64,000 nt of DNA, taken from Hymenobacter cavernae (lineage in GTDB: Bacteria > Bacteroidota > Bacteroidia > Cytophagales > Hymenobacteraceae). The stretch's first letter is position 1; each line of letters opens with the position of its first letter. The translations under genes and the position numbers were made by a program. Positions 25,200-34,361 of the stretch are shown here, in pieces. The stretch spans positions 428,223-492,222 of the forward strand of contig NZ_BMHT01000004.1 of the NCBI RefSeq assembly GCF_014641455.1, written 5' to 3'. A model generated the notes under the pieces. That model was not told the DNA's origin, searched no databases, and saw nothing but the letters and a program-made list of their open reading frames with translations.

Positions 25200-26954
25200 A
25201 TGAAAACACGATTACGCTCCGCATTACTGCTGCTCAGCCTGCTATGGGTCAGCATACCAAGCGCTTCCGCCCAGGCGCCGACCTTCGCGAAAGGCGCGGA
25301 TGTAAGCTGGCTGACGCAGATGGAAGCCGCCGGCTATAAGTTCTACACCAAGGATGGCGTGCCGCAGGATGCCATGCAGATTCTGAAAGGCTACGGCCTC
25401 GATGCCATCCGGCTGCGCGTGTGGGTGAACCCCGCCGACGGCTGGAACGGTCAGGCCGATGTGGTGGCCAAGGCAGTGCGGGCCCGCAACCTAGGTTACC
25501 GGCTCATGATCGACTTTCACTACAGCGACTCCTGGGCCGACCCCGGCAAGCAAACCAAGCCCGCCGCCTGGCAGAGCTACAATTTTACCCAGCTGAAGCA
25601 GGCCGTGTACGACCACACCTTTGCCGTTCTCACCGCCTTGAAAGCGCAGGGCATCACGCCGGAGTGGGTGCAGGTCGGCAACGAAACCAACAACGGCATG
25701 CTCTGGGAAGACGGCAAAGCCTCGGTGAATATGAAGAACTTCGCCGACTTGGTAAGCAGCGGCTACGATGCCGTGAAGGCCGTGAGCAGCCAATCGAAAG
25801 TGATTGTGCATCTGTCGAATGGCTACGATAACGGCCTGTTTCGCTGGATGTTCGATGGCCTGACCGCCAACAACGCCCGCTACGATGTCATTGGCATGTC
25901 GCTTTACCCGACTACCGCCAACTGGCCCACGCTCACCGCGCAATGCCTCACCAACATAAACGACATGGTGGCCCGTTACGGCAAAGAGGTGATGATCTGC
26001 GAGATAGGGATGCCTTACACCGCGCCCCAAGCCACTCAGGAGATGATAGCGGATTTGCTGAAGAAGGTGCGTTCTGTCCCTAATAACAAAGGGTTGGGCG
26101 TATTCTACTGGGAACCGCAAGCCTACAACTGGCAAGGCTATACCCTAGGTGCCTGGAGCTTGAACGGCCGGCCTACCACGGCGCTGGAGGCTTTTCTGGA
26201 GCAGCCCACGGCGCCACCTAGCCCCTTGCAGGCCCGCAACCCTGGCTTCGAGTACGACGGCGCGGCCACCCAGACGCCCACCGGCTGGAGCACCCGCAGC
26301 ACCGCCGACCAAGATGCCGACAAAACCGAGTTCAACGGCCACACCGGCGACTACCGCCTCACGCATTACAAAGCCACCGCTTACCAGGTAGCTACTTATC
26401 AGGTGCTTACCAATCTGCCCAACGGCCGCTACACCCTGAAAGCGTGGGTGCAGAACGGGGGAGGACAGACGCTGTGCCAGCTCTACGCCAGGGATTTTGG
26501 CAGCACCGACAAAACCGCGGCTTTGCCCGTCACTGCCACCTGGGCGCAGGTGCAGCTCACCAATATCAACGTGACGAACGGGCAGTGCGAAATCGGGCTG
26601 CTCTCGCAAGGCAACGCCGGCAACTATTGCAGCATCGACGACGTGGAGCTGGTGGCCGAGTCCGTAACGGCGGCGTCTTCGGCAGCTAGCCTCACTGCCA
26701 CAACTGTTTTCCCGAACCCCTTCAGCGAGGACCTGGCTATCAGCTACACGCTAAGCAAGTCGGAAACGGTTCGGATTGACCTTTATACAACTACAGGCCA
26801 ACTGGTGCAAACCATGCTAGCCCCGCAGCAGCAGGCGGCGGGCGCGCACACCTGGCAAAACAAGTCGATGCTGAACAACCTAGGTTCCGGCCTCTACCTG
26901 CTCCGCCTCACGCACGATGGCCAGACGCTTGTGCAGCGCGTCGTGCGCCGGTAG
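25200..26954 (+). CDS. Secreted GH53 endo-beta-1,4-galactanase with CBM-like and T9SS domains
   Basis: A 584-residue enzyme that cuts beta-1,4-galactan, the side chain of pectin (rhamnogalacturonan I). Signal peptide at residues 1-25. The GH53 barrel runs to about residue 340 with KGADVSWLTQMEAAG at its start, acid/base E162 in VGNETNNGMLW and nucleophile E268 in ICEIGMPY, both present. A beta-sandwich (about 345-485; RNPGFEYDG, LPNGRYTLKAWVQNGGG, CSIDDVEL) looks like a carbohydrate-binding module. The end, from VFPNPFSEDLAISY, is a T9SS type A sorting domain. It is convergent with SusE of the adjacent locus, which resembles known galactan utilisation loci with GH53 next to SusC/D/E. Confidence 0.93.
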   Translation: MKTRLRSALLLLSLLWVSIPSASAQAPTFAKGADVSWLTQMEAAGYKFYTKDGVPQDAMQILKGYGLDAIRLRVWVNPADGWNGQADVVAKAVRARNLGYRLMIDFHYSDSWADPGKQTKPAAWQSYNFTQLKQAVYDHTFAVLTALKAQGITPEWVQVGNETNNGMLWEDGKASVNMKNFADLVSSGYDAVKAVSSQSKVIVHLSNGYDNGLFRWMFDGLTANNARYDVIGMSLYPTTANWPTLTAQCLTNINDMVARYGKEVMICEIGMPYTAPQATQEMIADLLKKVRSVPNNKGLGVFYWEPQAYNWQGYTLGAWSLNGRPTTALEAFLEQPTAPPSPLQARNPGFEYDGAATQTPTGWSTRSTADQDADKTEFNGHTGDYRLTHYKATAYQVATYQVLTNLPNGRYTLKAWVQNGGGQTLCQLYARDFGSTDKTAALPVTATWAQVQLTNINVTNGQCEIGLLSQGNAGNYCSIDDVELVAESVTAASSAASLTATTVFPNPFSEDLAISYTLSKSETVRIDLYTTTGQLVQTMLAPQQQAAGAHTWQNKSMLNNLGSGLYLLRLTHDGQTLVQRVVRR

Positions 26955-26960
26955 CCCGCC

Positions 26961-26998
26961 CGCGCCGGTCCGACAACCTAGGTTGTCGGACCGGCGCG
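26961..26998. terminator. Perfect 38-bp palindrome centred on CCTAGG
   Basis: Thirty-eight bases form a perfect palindrome, with outer arms CGCGCCGGTCCGACAA and CCTAGG at the centre. It lies just after the GH53 stop. It should fold into a very stable hairpin on either strand. With the next hairpin it makes a double terminator between convergent genes. Confidence 0.75.
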
Positions 26999-27017
26999 CA
27001 ACAAGCTGGCCTAAAAC

Positions 27018-27049
27018 AAAAAAGCCGCAGAAGATTCTGCGGCTTTTTT
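27018..27049. terminator. Bidirectional Rho-independent terminator
   Basis: AAAAAAGCCGCAG pairs with CTGCGGCTTTTTT around a 6-base loop, giving a U-run in both directions, between the GH53 and SusE stop codons. Confidence 0.85.
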
Positions 27050-27068
27050 GTGGGTAAGAAGCTAGGCT

Positions 27069-27854
27069 TTATTGCGTCAGCGTGTACGTTTTCTTGTTTA
27101 GATCCAGGATAACCGTGTAGGTGCCGGCGCTGGGAATGCTGATGTTGCCGCCATCCAGCGTGAGCGGCGCGCTGCCGGTCGCGTCGCGGCCAGCATTCGA
27201 GCCGTAGTTCACGGTCCAGCCTTTGTTCAGGCGAAACTTGAAGTTGTCGGCTTTGAAGGCGCGCGTGATGGTGTAGGCTTGCAGGTCGCAGTCGTAGGTC
27301 AGCTGCACGTCCGTGTCCCAGTCGACGGCGGCGGGCCCGATGATGGTCCAGACGTCGGCGCTCGGTGGGCGGCACACAAACGACGTAGCCGTGAGCGGCA
27401 CCGTGGGCGAGTATACGGCCGTGTTGGCAGCGTAAAGCGCTTTCAGGCGAACTTCAATCGGGGTAGCCGTTTCCGGGGTCACACCTAGGTTGTTCAGGGC
27501 CGTGTTCAGCACGCCAACCGTTACGTTGGTGGCAGGGCCCACACCGGCATCCACCGCAACGGGGGAGGCGAAGTTGGTGCCCTGCTTGGCAAGCTCAAGT
27601 GAATACGTGACGGTCGGATTGTACGGATGCTCCACATCGCCCCAGCTGAACGAGCTGATGGGCGTCCAGTTGAAGGCAACCGCGGTGTTCTTGCTGGTGC
27701 CGGGTTTCAGCACCACGGTGTTCGTGGAGGCGGTAAGGGTAGGCGTGCTGTCTGGCTTGAGAGTTGCCTTCACTTCATCTTTCTCACAAGATGCCAGCGC
27801 GAGGGCAATAACTGCAAACAGGCCCGCTACTGCTTGGGTAAGCTGGGTTTTCAT
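27069..27854 (-). CDS. SusE-like outer-membrane glycan-binding lipoprotein
   Basis: A 261-residue lipoprotein. The signal ends in a lipobox at LALASC (Cys23). Next come SusE-type N-terminal sequence (TLTASTNTVVLKPGTSKNTAVAFNWTP) and a second beta domain (VGVLNTALNNLGVTPE), then a C-terminal domain (VWTIIGPAAVDWDTDVQL) that probably binds glycan. SusE-type proteins sit on the cell surface next to the SusCD complex. It is the last gene of the ECF sigma, FecR, SusC, SusD, SusE series, with an 82-base gap to SusD that holds a CCTAGG hairpin. Confidence 0.88.
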   Translation of the reverse strand: MKTQLTQAVAGLFAVIALALASCEKDEVKATLKPDSTPTLTASTNTVVLKPGTSKNTAVAFNWTPISSFSWGDVEHPYNPTVTYSLELAKQGTNFASPVAVDAGVGPATNVTVGVLNTALNNLGVTPETATPIEVRLKALYAANTAVYSPTVPLTATSFVCRPPSADVWTIIGPAAVDWDTDVQLTYDCDLQAYTITRAFKADNFKFRLNKGWTVNYGSNAGRDATGSAPLTLDGGNISIPSAGTYTVILDLNKKTYTLTQ

Positions 27855-27890
27855 GTGGGTATCTGCTAAGAGGTGGGAGGAAAGCCGCGC

Positions 27891-27925
27891 TGCTGTCCCG
27901 CCAAACCTAGGTTGGCGGGACAGCA
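27891..27925 (-). promoter_or_regulatory. Hairpin with CCTAGG loop between SusD and SusE
   Basis: TGCTGTCCCGCCAA pairs with TTGGCGGGACAGCA (14 bp) and the 7-base loop is ACCTAGG. No T-run follows on the minus strand. In the middle of an operon this could protect or process mRNA so that SusD and SusE are made in different amounts; this is inference. Confidence 0.55.
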
Positions 27926-27936
27926 GGCAGACTCAG

Positions 27937-29538
27937 TTAATAACCAGGGTTTTGCTTCAGCTTGGGGTTGGCGATGATGTCGGTAGAGGGAATCGGAAAC
28001 AGGTTGTAGTCGTCCGAAACCGCCCGCCCATTGCGGGCACCGCCTTTATAAGGCCACAAGTAAGCGGCGGTGGTAAACCGGCCGAAGCGGATAAGGTCGG
28101 TGCGGCGCGTGCCTTCCCAGTACAGCTCCCGGGCGCGCTCCGCCAGAATGAAGTCCAGCGTCAGGCTGGCGGCGGTGATGTTGCCGGTAGCGTCGCCATA
28201 GGCCCGCTGCCGCAGCGCATTCACGTATTGCAGGGCCGTAGCCGCGCTGCCGCCGGCACCGCCGCGCAGCACGGCCTCAGCGTACATCAGGTACACATCA
28301 CCCAGACGGAGCATCGGGTAATCGGTGTCGGGCGTCAGCTTGGTGGGGTCGGAGCCGGGCTTACCGGCCGAGGTGATATTGCGGTACTTGGTAATGGCGT
28401 AGCCATCGGTGAAGAGCGAGATGTCGTTGATTTCCAGACTCTGACCGTCGGTGAAGAACAGCGCCCGCTTATCGGTGCTGCCTGAAGGGTCGCTGAACTG
28501 GCTCACCAGCGCCTTGGTCGTGCGCTGGCCGCCCCAGCCGCCATCAATGCCGAAAGCTGCCGGGTCCATTTTGCCGCCTACTTCGCCGTGCACCAGGAAC
28601 GTCATGCCGCCGTAGGTACGCGAGTTTACGCCGTCGAAATTCACCGTGAAAATCATCTCCGGCGAGGTGTTGTTGTCGGCCAGGAACAGGTTCAGGTACT
28701 GCGGCGAAAGCGAGTAGGCTGCCTCGATGACCTTATTGCAGTACGTAATAGCTTCCGTGTATTTGGCCTGGCCGGTGTACACCTGCGCGTTCAAATAAAG
28801 CTTGGCCAGCAGCGCCCAGGCAGCAGCTTTGTCGGCGCGGCCGTACTCGTTCTGCTTGGCATTGACCAGCTCGCCGTTGTCGCCAGAAATTGCCAGCAGC
28901 TCCGATTCCACGTAGGCAAACAGTTCAGGTCGCATGATCTGCTCGGGCTGGATGGCGCCAACCTCGTCCTCCTCCGTTACGAACGGCACGTTGCCGTACA
29001 TGTCCAGGGCGTGGTAGTAGCTCAGCGCCCGCAGGAAGCGCGCCTCGGCCCGGTACTTTTTGGCGTTGTCCAGGTCGCTGCCGGTGATGTTGCGGCTAGC
29101 TAGCTTGGCGTCGGTGGTCTGCCGGATAAACTCGTTGCAGATGCCGATCTGGTAGTACAGACGGTTGTACATGGCCGTCACGAACTGGTTGCTCGACGTC
29201 CACGACAAGTTGTGCAGGTCGGGCAGGCCGGCATCGTTCCAGCCAATCACGGCCTCGTCGGTGGTCAGCTCCTGAAGCTGCCAATACTGGCGCAGGTAGG
29301 TCGAGAAGCCTTCATCGATACCGGTAATATCGGGCTGACCAGCAGGCCCTTGCTGACCGCTCAGGGCCAAGCCAGAGTAGAGCTTGGCCAGCACGTTCTT
29401 GTAGTTGGCCGGGTTGCTGTACACTTGCTCAGCCGTCACGTCGTACTTGGGCTGAATATCCAGGTCTTTCGAGCAGGAAGCGAGCAGGGCAGAGGCTAGG
29501 ACCAGCATAGCCGTGCCGCGGCGAAATATCTTTTTCAC
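27937..29538 (-). CDS. SusD/RagB family nutrient-binding outer-membrane lipoprotein
   Basis: A SusD lipoprotein of about 533 residues, the glycan-binding lid of the SusC transporter. The lipobox is LALLASC-like (SALLASC, Cys22 if the start is the GTG at 29538). That GTG gives MKKIFRRGTAMLVL, a proper basic signal start, 13 bases after the SusC stop. A longer form from 29571 would overlap the SusC end, and a later ATG would lose the basic residues. Family motifs: CSKDLDIQP, NAKKYRAEARFLRALSYYHALDMYG, a TPR-type middle, DYPMLRLGDVYLMYAEAVLR and LDFILAERARELYWEGTRRTDLIRFGR. Confidence 0.93.
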   Translation of the reverse strand: MKKIFRRGTAMLVLASALLASCSKDLDIQPKYDVTAEQVYSNPANYKNVLAKLYSGLALSGQQGPAGQPDITGIDEGFSTYLRQYWQLQELTTDEAVIGWNDAGLPDLHNLSWTSSNQFVTAMYNRLYYQIGICNEFIRQTTDAKLASRNITGSDLDNAKKYRAEARFLRALSYYHALDMYGNVPFVTEEDEVGAIQPEQIMRPELFAYVESELLAISGDNGELVNAKQNEYGRADKAAAWALLAKLYLNAQVYTGQAKYTEAITYCNKVIEAAYSLSPQYLNLFLADNNTSPEMIFTVNFDGVNSRTYGGMTFLVHGEVGGKMDPAAFGIDGGWGGQRTTKALVSQFSDPSGSTDKRALFFTDGQSLEINDISLFTDGYAITKYRNITSAGKPGSDPTKLTPDTDYPMLRLGDVYLMYAEAVLRGGAGGSAATALQYVNALRQRAYGDATGNITAASLTLDFILAERARELYWEGTRRTDLIRFGRFTTAAYLWPYKGGARNGRAVSDDYNLFPIPSTDIIANPKLKQNPGY

Positions 29539-29551
29539 GGGTGCGGGTGGT

Positions 29552-32500
29552 TTAGAAGCTGAGGTTAACACCGAGTGTCACGGTGCGCGGACGCGGGTAG
29601 AAGTTGTTGTTGATGCCGAAGGTGGCCACGTTGGTGGTGGCGTCGCGGCTTACCACTTCCGGGTCGGCGCCTTTGTATTTGGAAACTACGAACAGGTTCT
29701 GCCCGGCCAGTGTCAGGCGCAGGTTCGAGGCGTCCGACCAGAGCCGGCCCACGTTGTAACCTAGGGTCAGGTTTTCCATGCGCAGGAACGAGGCGTTCTT
29801 TACGTAGTAATCCGAGAAGTACTGGTAGCCGCCGAACTGCGTGTTGTACACATCTTTGGTGGCGTTCACCAGGTAGCCGTTGTTCACGAGGCCAGCAGTG
29901 GTACCTAGGTTCGCATTCACGTTGTCGTAGATGTAGTTATCCAGGTTAGCGCGCAGCGTGAAAGCCAGGCTCCAGTCGTTGTAGCTCAGGTTGGAGCTGA
30001 AGCCCATGAACGTCCGGGGCAAGCCTGACTTGTAGCGGTACCGGTCGCTCGGGCTGATTACACCGTCGCCGTTCAGGTCGGCGTACACGCCTTCCAGCGG
30101 CTTGCCGTCGGGGCCGTACACTTGCTTATACACGTAGTAGGAGTAGGCCGGATAGCCGACCGACTGCACCTGGATGTTGTTGCCGGTGCCGCCGCCGATA
30201 GCGCCCGTCTGGAGTTCTACCTGCGTAGAGCCCTTTGAGACAGCCAGCTCGGTAATCTCATTCTTGTTGTAGGTGAAGTTGAAGTTTACGTCCCAGTTAA
30301 ACTTCTCACCCCGAATGGGCGTGCCGTTGATGGCAAACTCCACGCCCCGGTTTTCCAGGCTGCCGATGTTGGCGTTGAGCTGGTTGGTCAGGTTTGAGCC
30401 CGCCGCCGGGGAAGTGAAGAGCAGCAGATCTTTGGTTTTGCGCAGGTACACATCCACCGAGCCCGACAGACGGTTATCCAGGAAGCCGTAGTCCAAGCCG
30501 GCGTTGTAGGTGCCCGTCGATTCCCAGGTGCGCTGGATGTAGCCTTCGGCGCGCCACGTCGGATAGAAGGTGTTGCCCAGCTGGTACTGCGCCGAGCTTT
30601 GCCCAATGAGGTAGCGCGACAGGTAGCCGAAGTAATCCAAACCTAGGTCTTGCTGACCTGTGACGCCGTAACCGGCCCGGAACTTTAGTTCGCTCAGTGC
30701 TTTAGAGTCTTGCAGGAAGTTCTCCTGCTTCACGCGCCACGCCACTGAAACGGCCGGGAAGTAGCCCCAACGGTCTTTCTCCGGGAAGCGCGAAGAGCCG
30801 TCAGCGCGCATCGTGGCCGTCAGCAGGTAGCGCTCCTTGAAGTTGTAGTTCAGGCGGCCGTAGTACGACTCCAGCGCCAGCGGATTGTACACAGGAAATG
30901 GCGCCGCGGCATCAATAATGGTAGTGCCAGAGGCATCATAGCCGGCGTAATTGGGCGAGCGGGTCAGGAACTTCTGGTAGGAGTGGCCCGCCAGCACTTC
31001 CAGGTGGCTGCTGATGGAGGGTATATCCTTGGTGTAGTTCAGGTAAACCTCCGCAATGCCGTTGGTCTTGGTCTGCCCGTACCGGGTGTTGCGGCCCGGC
31101 CGCTGAAAGTCGACGGCCGCTGTTGGCGTTACGAACGTGGTGCCGTTGCCCTCGGCCACATCATAACCTAGGTTCACATTGGCGCGCAGGTCGGGCAGGA
31201 AGTGGAATTTGTAGTCGAACTGGATGTTGCCGATGCTGCGCTTTACGGTGCTTCGGTCGCGGCGCTGCTCCAGCAAACCTAGAGGGTTGCGCGTGCCGAT
31301 GGTGACGGGGTTGCCGTTCGATTGCAGAATCTCGGTATAGCCGCCGTACGTTTCGGTGCCGCTGTACACGGGCAGCGTGGGATTAAACGACAGCGCATTG
31401 CCAATGGCATCGTTGGTAGCAAACTGATTATCAGCCCACGAGCCTTTCACGTTCACGTCGATGCGCAGGTGATTGTCGAACAGCATGGGCGTGAGGCCCA
31501 CCGAAGCCGAGTTGCGCTTTAGGTCCGACGTTTTCAGGATGCCCTGCTGGTTCAGGTTGCCGTACGAAACCCGGAACGGAATCTTCTTGAAGTTGCCGGT
31601 CAGGCTGATGTTGTTGTCAAACGTGTACGCCGTGCGGAAAATCTGGTCCTGCCAGTCGGTATTGGCGGTGCCCAGCAAGGCTTTCTGCGCCTCCGTGCCT
31701 CGTTGGTTTACCAGGTCGCGATATTCATCGCCGGAGAGGGTCTGGATGCTTCTGGCGCGCTCCGAAACCGACGCCTGCGAGCTGACACTCACCGTCAGCT
31801 TATCGCCCTGCACCCCTTTCTTGGTCGTGATAAGAATAACACCGTTGGAAGCCCGCGAACCATAAATGGCCGTAGCGGAAGCATCCTTCAGAACCGTAAA
31901 GGTCTCAATGTCATTGGGGTTTACCAGGCTCAGGGCGTTCGGCGAACCCGACAGCGCGCTGTTATCAACCGGCACACCGTCGATTACAACCAGCGGGTCG
32001 TTGCTGCCCGTTAGCGAAGCGCCGCCCCGAATACGGATAACGCCACCCGAGCCGGGCGCGCCGCCGCTGGAAATAATCTGCACGCCGGCCACTTTGCCCT
32101 GCACCAGCTGCTCGGGGTTCGTCACCTGGCCGCGCACGAAGTCTTTCGACGTAACGGTAGCTACCGAGCCGGTCACGTCCTGCCGGCGCTGGGTGCCGTA
32201 ACCTACGACTACTGCCTCATTCAGCAGCGTCGTGTTTTCGGCCAGCGTAGCATTAGCCACGGTAGTCGTTTGGCCGCTGGTTACCGTCACCGGAATGCGG
32301 TTCGTGTTGTAGCCGACAAACGACGTGATGAGCGTGTAGGAGCCGGGCGGCACGTTCTGAATAGTGTAAGCGCCCTCGGCGTCGGTGGAGGCACCTAGGG
32401 TAGTGCCCTCCAAGACAACCGTTACACCGGGTAAGCCGGCACCTTTGGCATCGACTACCCGCCCCCTGATGGTGCCGTCGGCGGCTACGGGGTTGAGGAT

Positions 32501-32845
32501 GATGCCGTCTTTCACCAGCTCGTAGCGAATCTGCAACGGCACCAGCATGTCGTGCAGCACGTCGGACAGGGGCTTGTCCACGGCATTCACCGACACGCGC
32601 CGGCCAGCACCGATCAGCTCCCGGCTGTAGAGGAAGTGCGTAGATGCTTGATTTTCAAGCTTGCCAAGAATTGACTTAATCGTCTCGCCTTTGGCTTGAA
32701 GTGTAATAGGCTGCTCCAGCACTTGCTGTGCGGTGGATGGGTGAGTAGCTGCAATACTCGTAAATAGACTGAGGCTGAGAGCCTGGGTAAGCAACACGCG
32801 CTTAAGATCCCAGGGGAAGCGTGAGGATGGTAGCGAAGAGGACAT
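29552..32845 (-). CDS. SusC/RagA TonB-dependent transporter with STN signalling domain
   Basis: An outer-membrane barrel of 1097 residues that imports oligosaccharides with SusD. The signal peptide (residues about 1-40) is followed by an STN (secretin/TonB N-terminal) domain (about 45-110, ITLQAKGETIKSILGKLENQAS), a CarboxypepD_reg domain (IRGRVVDAKGAGLPGVTVVLEGT) and the plug (NEAVVVGYGTQRRQDVTGSV, GGVIRIRGGASLTGSNDPLVVIDGVP), then the barrel. The STN domain marks it as a trans-envelope signalling transporter that contacts the FecR anti-sigma factor encoded just upstream. The ATG at 32845 fits the signal peptide. Substrate is probably galactan-type, from the GH53 neighbour. Confidence 0.95.
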   Translation of the reverse strand: MSSSLPSSRFPWDLKRVLLTQALSLSLFTSIAATHPSTAQQVLEQPITLQAKGETIKSILGKLENQASTHFLYSRELIGAGRRVSVNAVDKPLSDVLHDMLVPLQIRYELVKDGIILNPVAADGTIRGRVVDAKGAGLPGVTVVLEGTTLGASTDAEGAYTIQNVPPGSYTLITSFVGYNTNRIPVTVTSGQTTTVANATLAENTTLLNEAVVVGYGTQRRQDVTGSVATVTSKDFVRGQVTNPEQLVQGKVAGVQIISSGGAPGSGGVIRIRGGASLTGSNDPLVVIDGVPVDNSALSGSPNALSLVNPNDIETFTVLKDASATAIYGSRASNGVILITTKKGVQGDKLTVSVSSQASVSERARSIQTLSGDEYRDLVNQRGTEAQKALLGTANTDWQDQIFRTAYTFDNNISLTGNFKKIPFRVSYGNLNQQGILKTSDLKRNSASVGLTPMLFDNHLRIDVNVKGSWADNQFATNDAIGNALSFNPTLPVYSGTETYGGYTEILQSNGNPVTIGTRNPLGLLEQRRDRSTVKRSIGNIQFDYKFHFLPDLRANVNLGYDVAEGNGTTFVTPTAAVDFQRPGRNTRYGQTKTNGIAEVYLNYTKDIPSISSHLEVLAGHSYQKFLTRSPNYAGYDASGTTIIDAAAPFPVYNPLALESYYGRLNYNFKERYLLTATMRADGSSRFPEKDRWGYFPAVSVAWRVKQENFLQDSKALSELKFRAGYGVTGQQDLGLDYFGYLSRYLIGQSSAQYQLGNTFYPTWRAEGYIQRTWESTGTYNAGLDYGFLDNRLSGSVDVYLRKTKDLLLFTSPAAGSNLTNQLNANIGSLENRGVEFAINGTPIRGEKFNWDVNFNFTYNKNEITELAVSKGSTQVELQTGAIGGGTGNNIQVQSVGYPAYSYYVYKQVYGPDGKPLEGVYADLNGDGVISPSDRYRYKSGLPRTFMGFSSNLSYNDWSLAFTLRANLDNYIYDNVNANLGTTAGLVNNGYLVNATKDVYNTQFGGYQYFSDYYVKNASFLRMENLTLGYNVGRLWSDASNLRLTLAGQNLFVVSKYKGADPEVVSRDATTNVATFGINNNFYPRPRTVTLGVNLSF

Positions 32846-33037
32846 AAACGTGGGATTAGGTGAGGGTGAGGTGCTCTGCCACAAAGGCGCTTCGGGCGCT
32901 CAGCTACGCCTCGCAAACGTTTGCACTGAGTGCGCCGAAGGGTGTGCTGTTAGAGCAGAGGAAGAAGAAACCGGTGGTGTGCTTTTATCATAAGCAAATG
33001 GAGGTGAGAAGGTTGTGGGAAAAGACGAATAAAGAAC

Positions 33038-34096
33038 CTAGCTTTTGCAGCCCCGGCTGTGCATGATAATCTGCGTGTCGGAGCGCTCGTAGGAGGCACC
33101 TAGGGTCTTGCAGAGAATAGCTAGCTTATCAAATAAGGATTCCTGCTTCAAAACCAGGCTTACTGTGCAGTCAGCTAGGGCCTGCTCATCATACACGATG
33201 TCGACGCCATAGGCTTTTTCCAGTGCCGTGAGTACCTCCGCCACGGGGCGGTCGTCGAAGGTGAAAGGCTGCGCTACCAGCACGGCCGGCTGGGCTACCA
33301 GCTCTTTCTTCAGATCCTGTTTGCCAGGTAAGTACACAGCCTGTTGGTTGGGCCGCACCACCACGCTAGCTAAGCTAGGTGGCAGAGTTTCGTCGCCTTT
33401 TGTGCCGGGCAGGCGGGGCGTGACGCGCACTTTGCCGCGTCGCACTTTCACCAGCACCTGCGGCTGCCCGGCATAGGCCCGCACCGTGAAGCTGGTGCCG
33501 AGCACGGTGGTCACGAGCTTGTCGGTGTACACCAGAAATGGATGAGCCGGGTCGTGGTACACGTCGAAGAACGCCTCTCCGGTCAGGTGCACCCGACGGT
33601 TTGGCTCTTCAAACCGCTTCGGGTACTGTAAGCAGCTGCCCGGCGACAATTGCACCACGCTGCCATCCGCCAGGCGAATAGTGGCTGCCTGCTGCGTGTT
33701 GTTCGTGTAAATCAGCTTGTTATTAGCACCAGTTGGTGCCAAGATGGTAGTGGCCGTTTGTGGCGCGTCTTCGGGGGAAGGGGCCTTGGATTGCCACAAG
33801 CCACTGCCAACTGCTCCTATGCCTACCGCCAGCACTGCCGCCGCGGCCCAGCGCGCCGGCGCTGCCCGCCACCACGACCTAGGTTGGTGGCGTTGTTCCG
33901 GTTGGTCGGCGCGCACCGTTTGCTCGGCAATACGCTCCCACAGCGTGGTTTGCAACAGCTGCCGCTCCTGCAAAAGCAACGGCGCGGGCTGCTGTCCCAA
34001 CTCCTCATACCAATTCTCCACGAACTGCCGCTCTTCGGACGTGCATTCGTCGTGTTGGTATCGCCGCAAAAGGTCCTGGAGCTGTGCTTGATTCAT
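33038..34096 (-). CDS. FecR-family anti-sigma factor
   Basis: A 352-residue inner-membrane protein. The cytoplasmic N-terminus (MNQAQLQDLLRRYQHDECTSEERQFVENWY) holds the sigma-binding part. One membrane span follows at about residues 83-101 (WAAAAVLAVGIGAVGSGLW). The FecR beta domain (about 115-230) has IRLADGSVVQLSPGSCLQYPKRF and RRVHLTGEAFFDVYHD. The C-terminal DUF4974 domain (about 270-345), with FDDRPVAEVLTALEKAYGVDIVYD, is expected to contact the SusC STN domain. It relays the substrate signal to the sigma factor encoded upstream. A 265-base gap with inverted repeats separates it from the sigma gene. Confidence 0.93.
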   Translation of the reverse strand: MNQAQLQDLLRRYQHDECTSEERQFVENWYEELGQQPAPLLLQERQLLQTTLWERIAEQTVRADQPEQRHQPRSWWRAAPARWAAAAVLAVGIGAVGSGLWQSKAPSPEDAPQTATTILAPTGANNKLIYTNNTQQAATIRLADGSVVQLSPGSCLQYPKRFEEPNRRVHLTGEAFFDVYHDPAHPFLVYTDKLVTTVLGTSFTVRAYAGQPQVLVKVRRGKVRVTPRLPGTKGDETLPPSLASVVVRPNQQAVYLPGKQDLKKELVAQPAVLVAQPFTFDDRPVAEVLTALEKAYGVDIVYDEQALADCTVSLVLKQESLFDKLAILCKTLGASYERSDTQIIMHSRGCKS

Positions 34097-34205
34097 AGAG
34101 GGGCTAACGAAGGAATCCCTCCGTACCCCTATTAGTCGAACAACCTTTGCGCAACCCTAGCCTCCCCTGAAAAAAGTTTGTAAAAATATGGCGGAGGTCG
34201 GATGC

Positions 34206-34305
34206 CGTAGGAACGCGCCACAGCGCGTTCTCGTCCGGGCGACATGCACACAGAACAGGGGAATCGGCATCGTTCAACGACGAACGCGCCGTGGCGCGTT
34301 CCTAC
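34206..34305. repeat. Intergenic inverted repeat, GTAGGAACGCGCC family
   Basis: GTAGGAACGCGCCACAGCGC at the left pairs with GCGCCGTGGCGCGTTCCTAC at the right, and each arm is itself nearly palindromic. The core contains CGTTCAACGA, shared with other elements of this window. It lies between the ECF sigma and FecR genes, inside the presumed operon, and has no CCTAGG. Confidence 0.65.
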
Positions 34306-34310
34306 AACCG

Positions 34311-34348
34311 CATTGCACGCGAGAATTCTCCCGATGGTCGAAATGACG
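34311..34348. repeat. Solo half of the GTCATGTCGACC repeat family
   Basis: GCATTGCACGCGAG followed by TCTCCCGATGGTCGAAATGAC resembles one arm of the element at 25039-25136, without a matching partner arm. It ends 13 bases from the ECF sigma stop codon. Confidence 0.45.
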
Positions 34349-34361
34349 GTCTTTTTGCGGC

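Noticed and set aside
27490..28485. 331-codon plus-strand frame
   Set aside because: Antisense to SusE and SusD, which have strong family matches; composition is that of a shadow frame.
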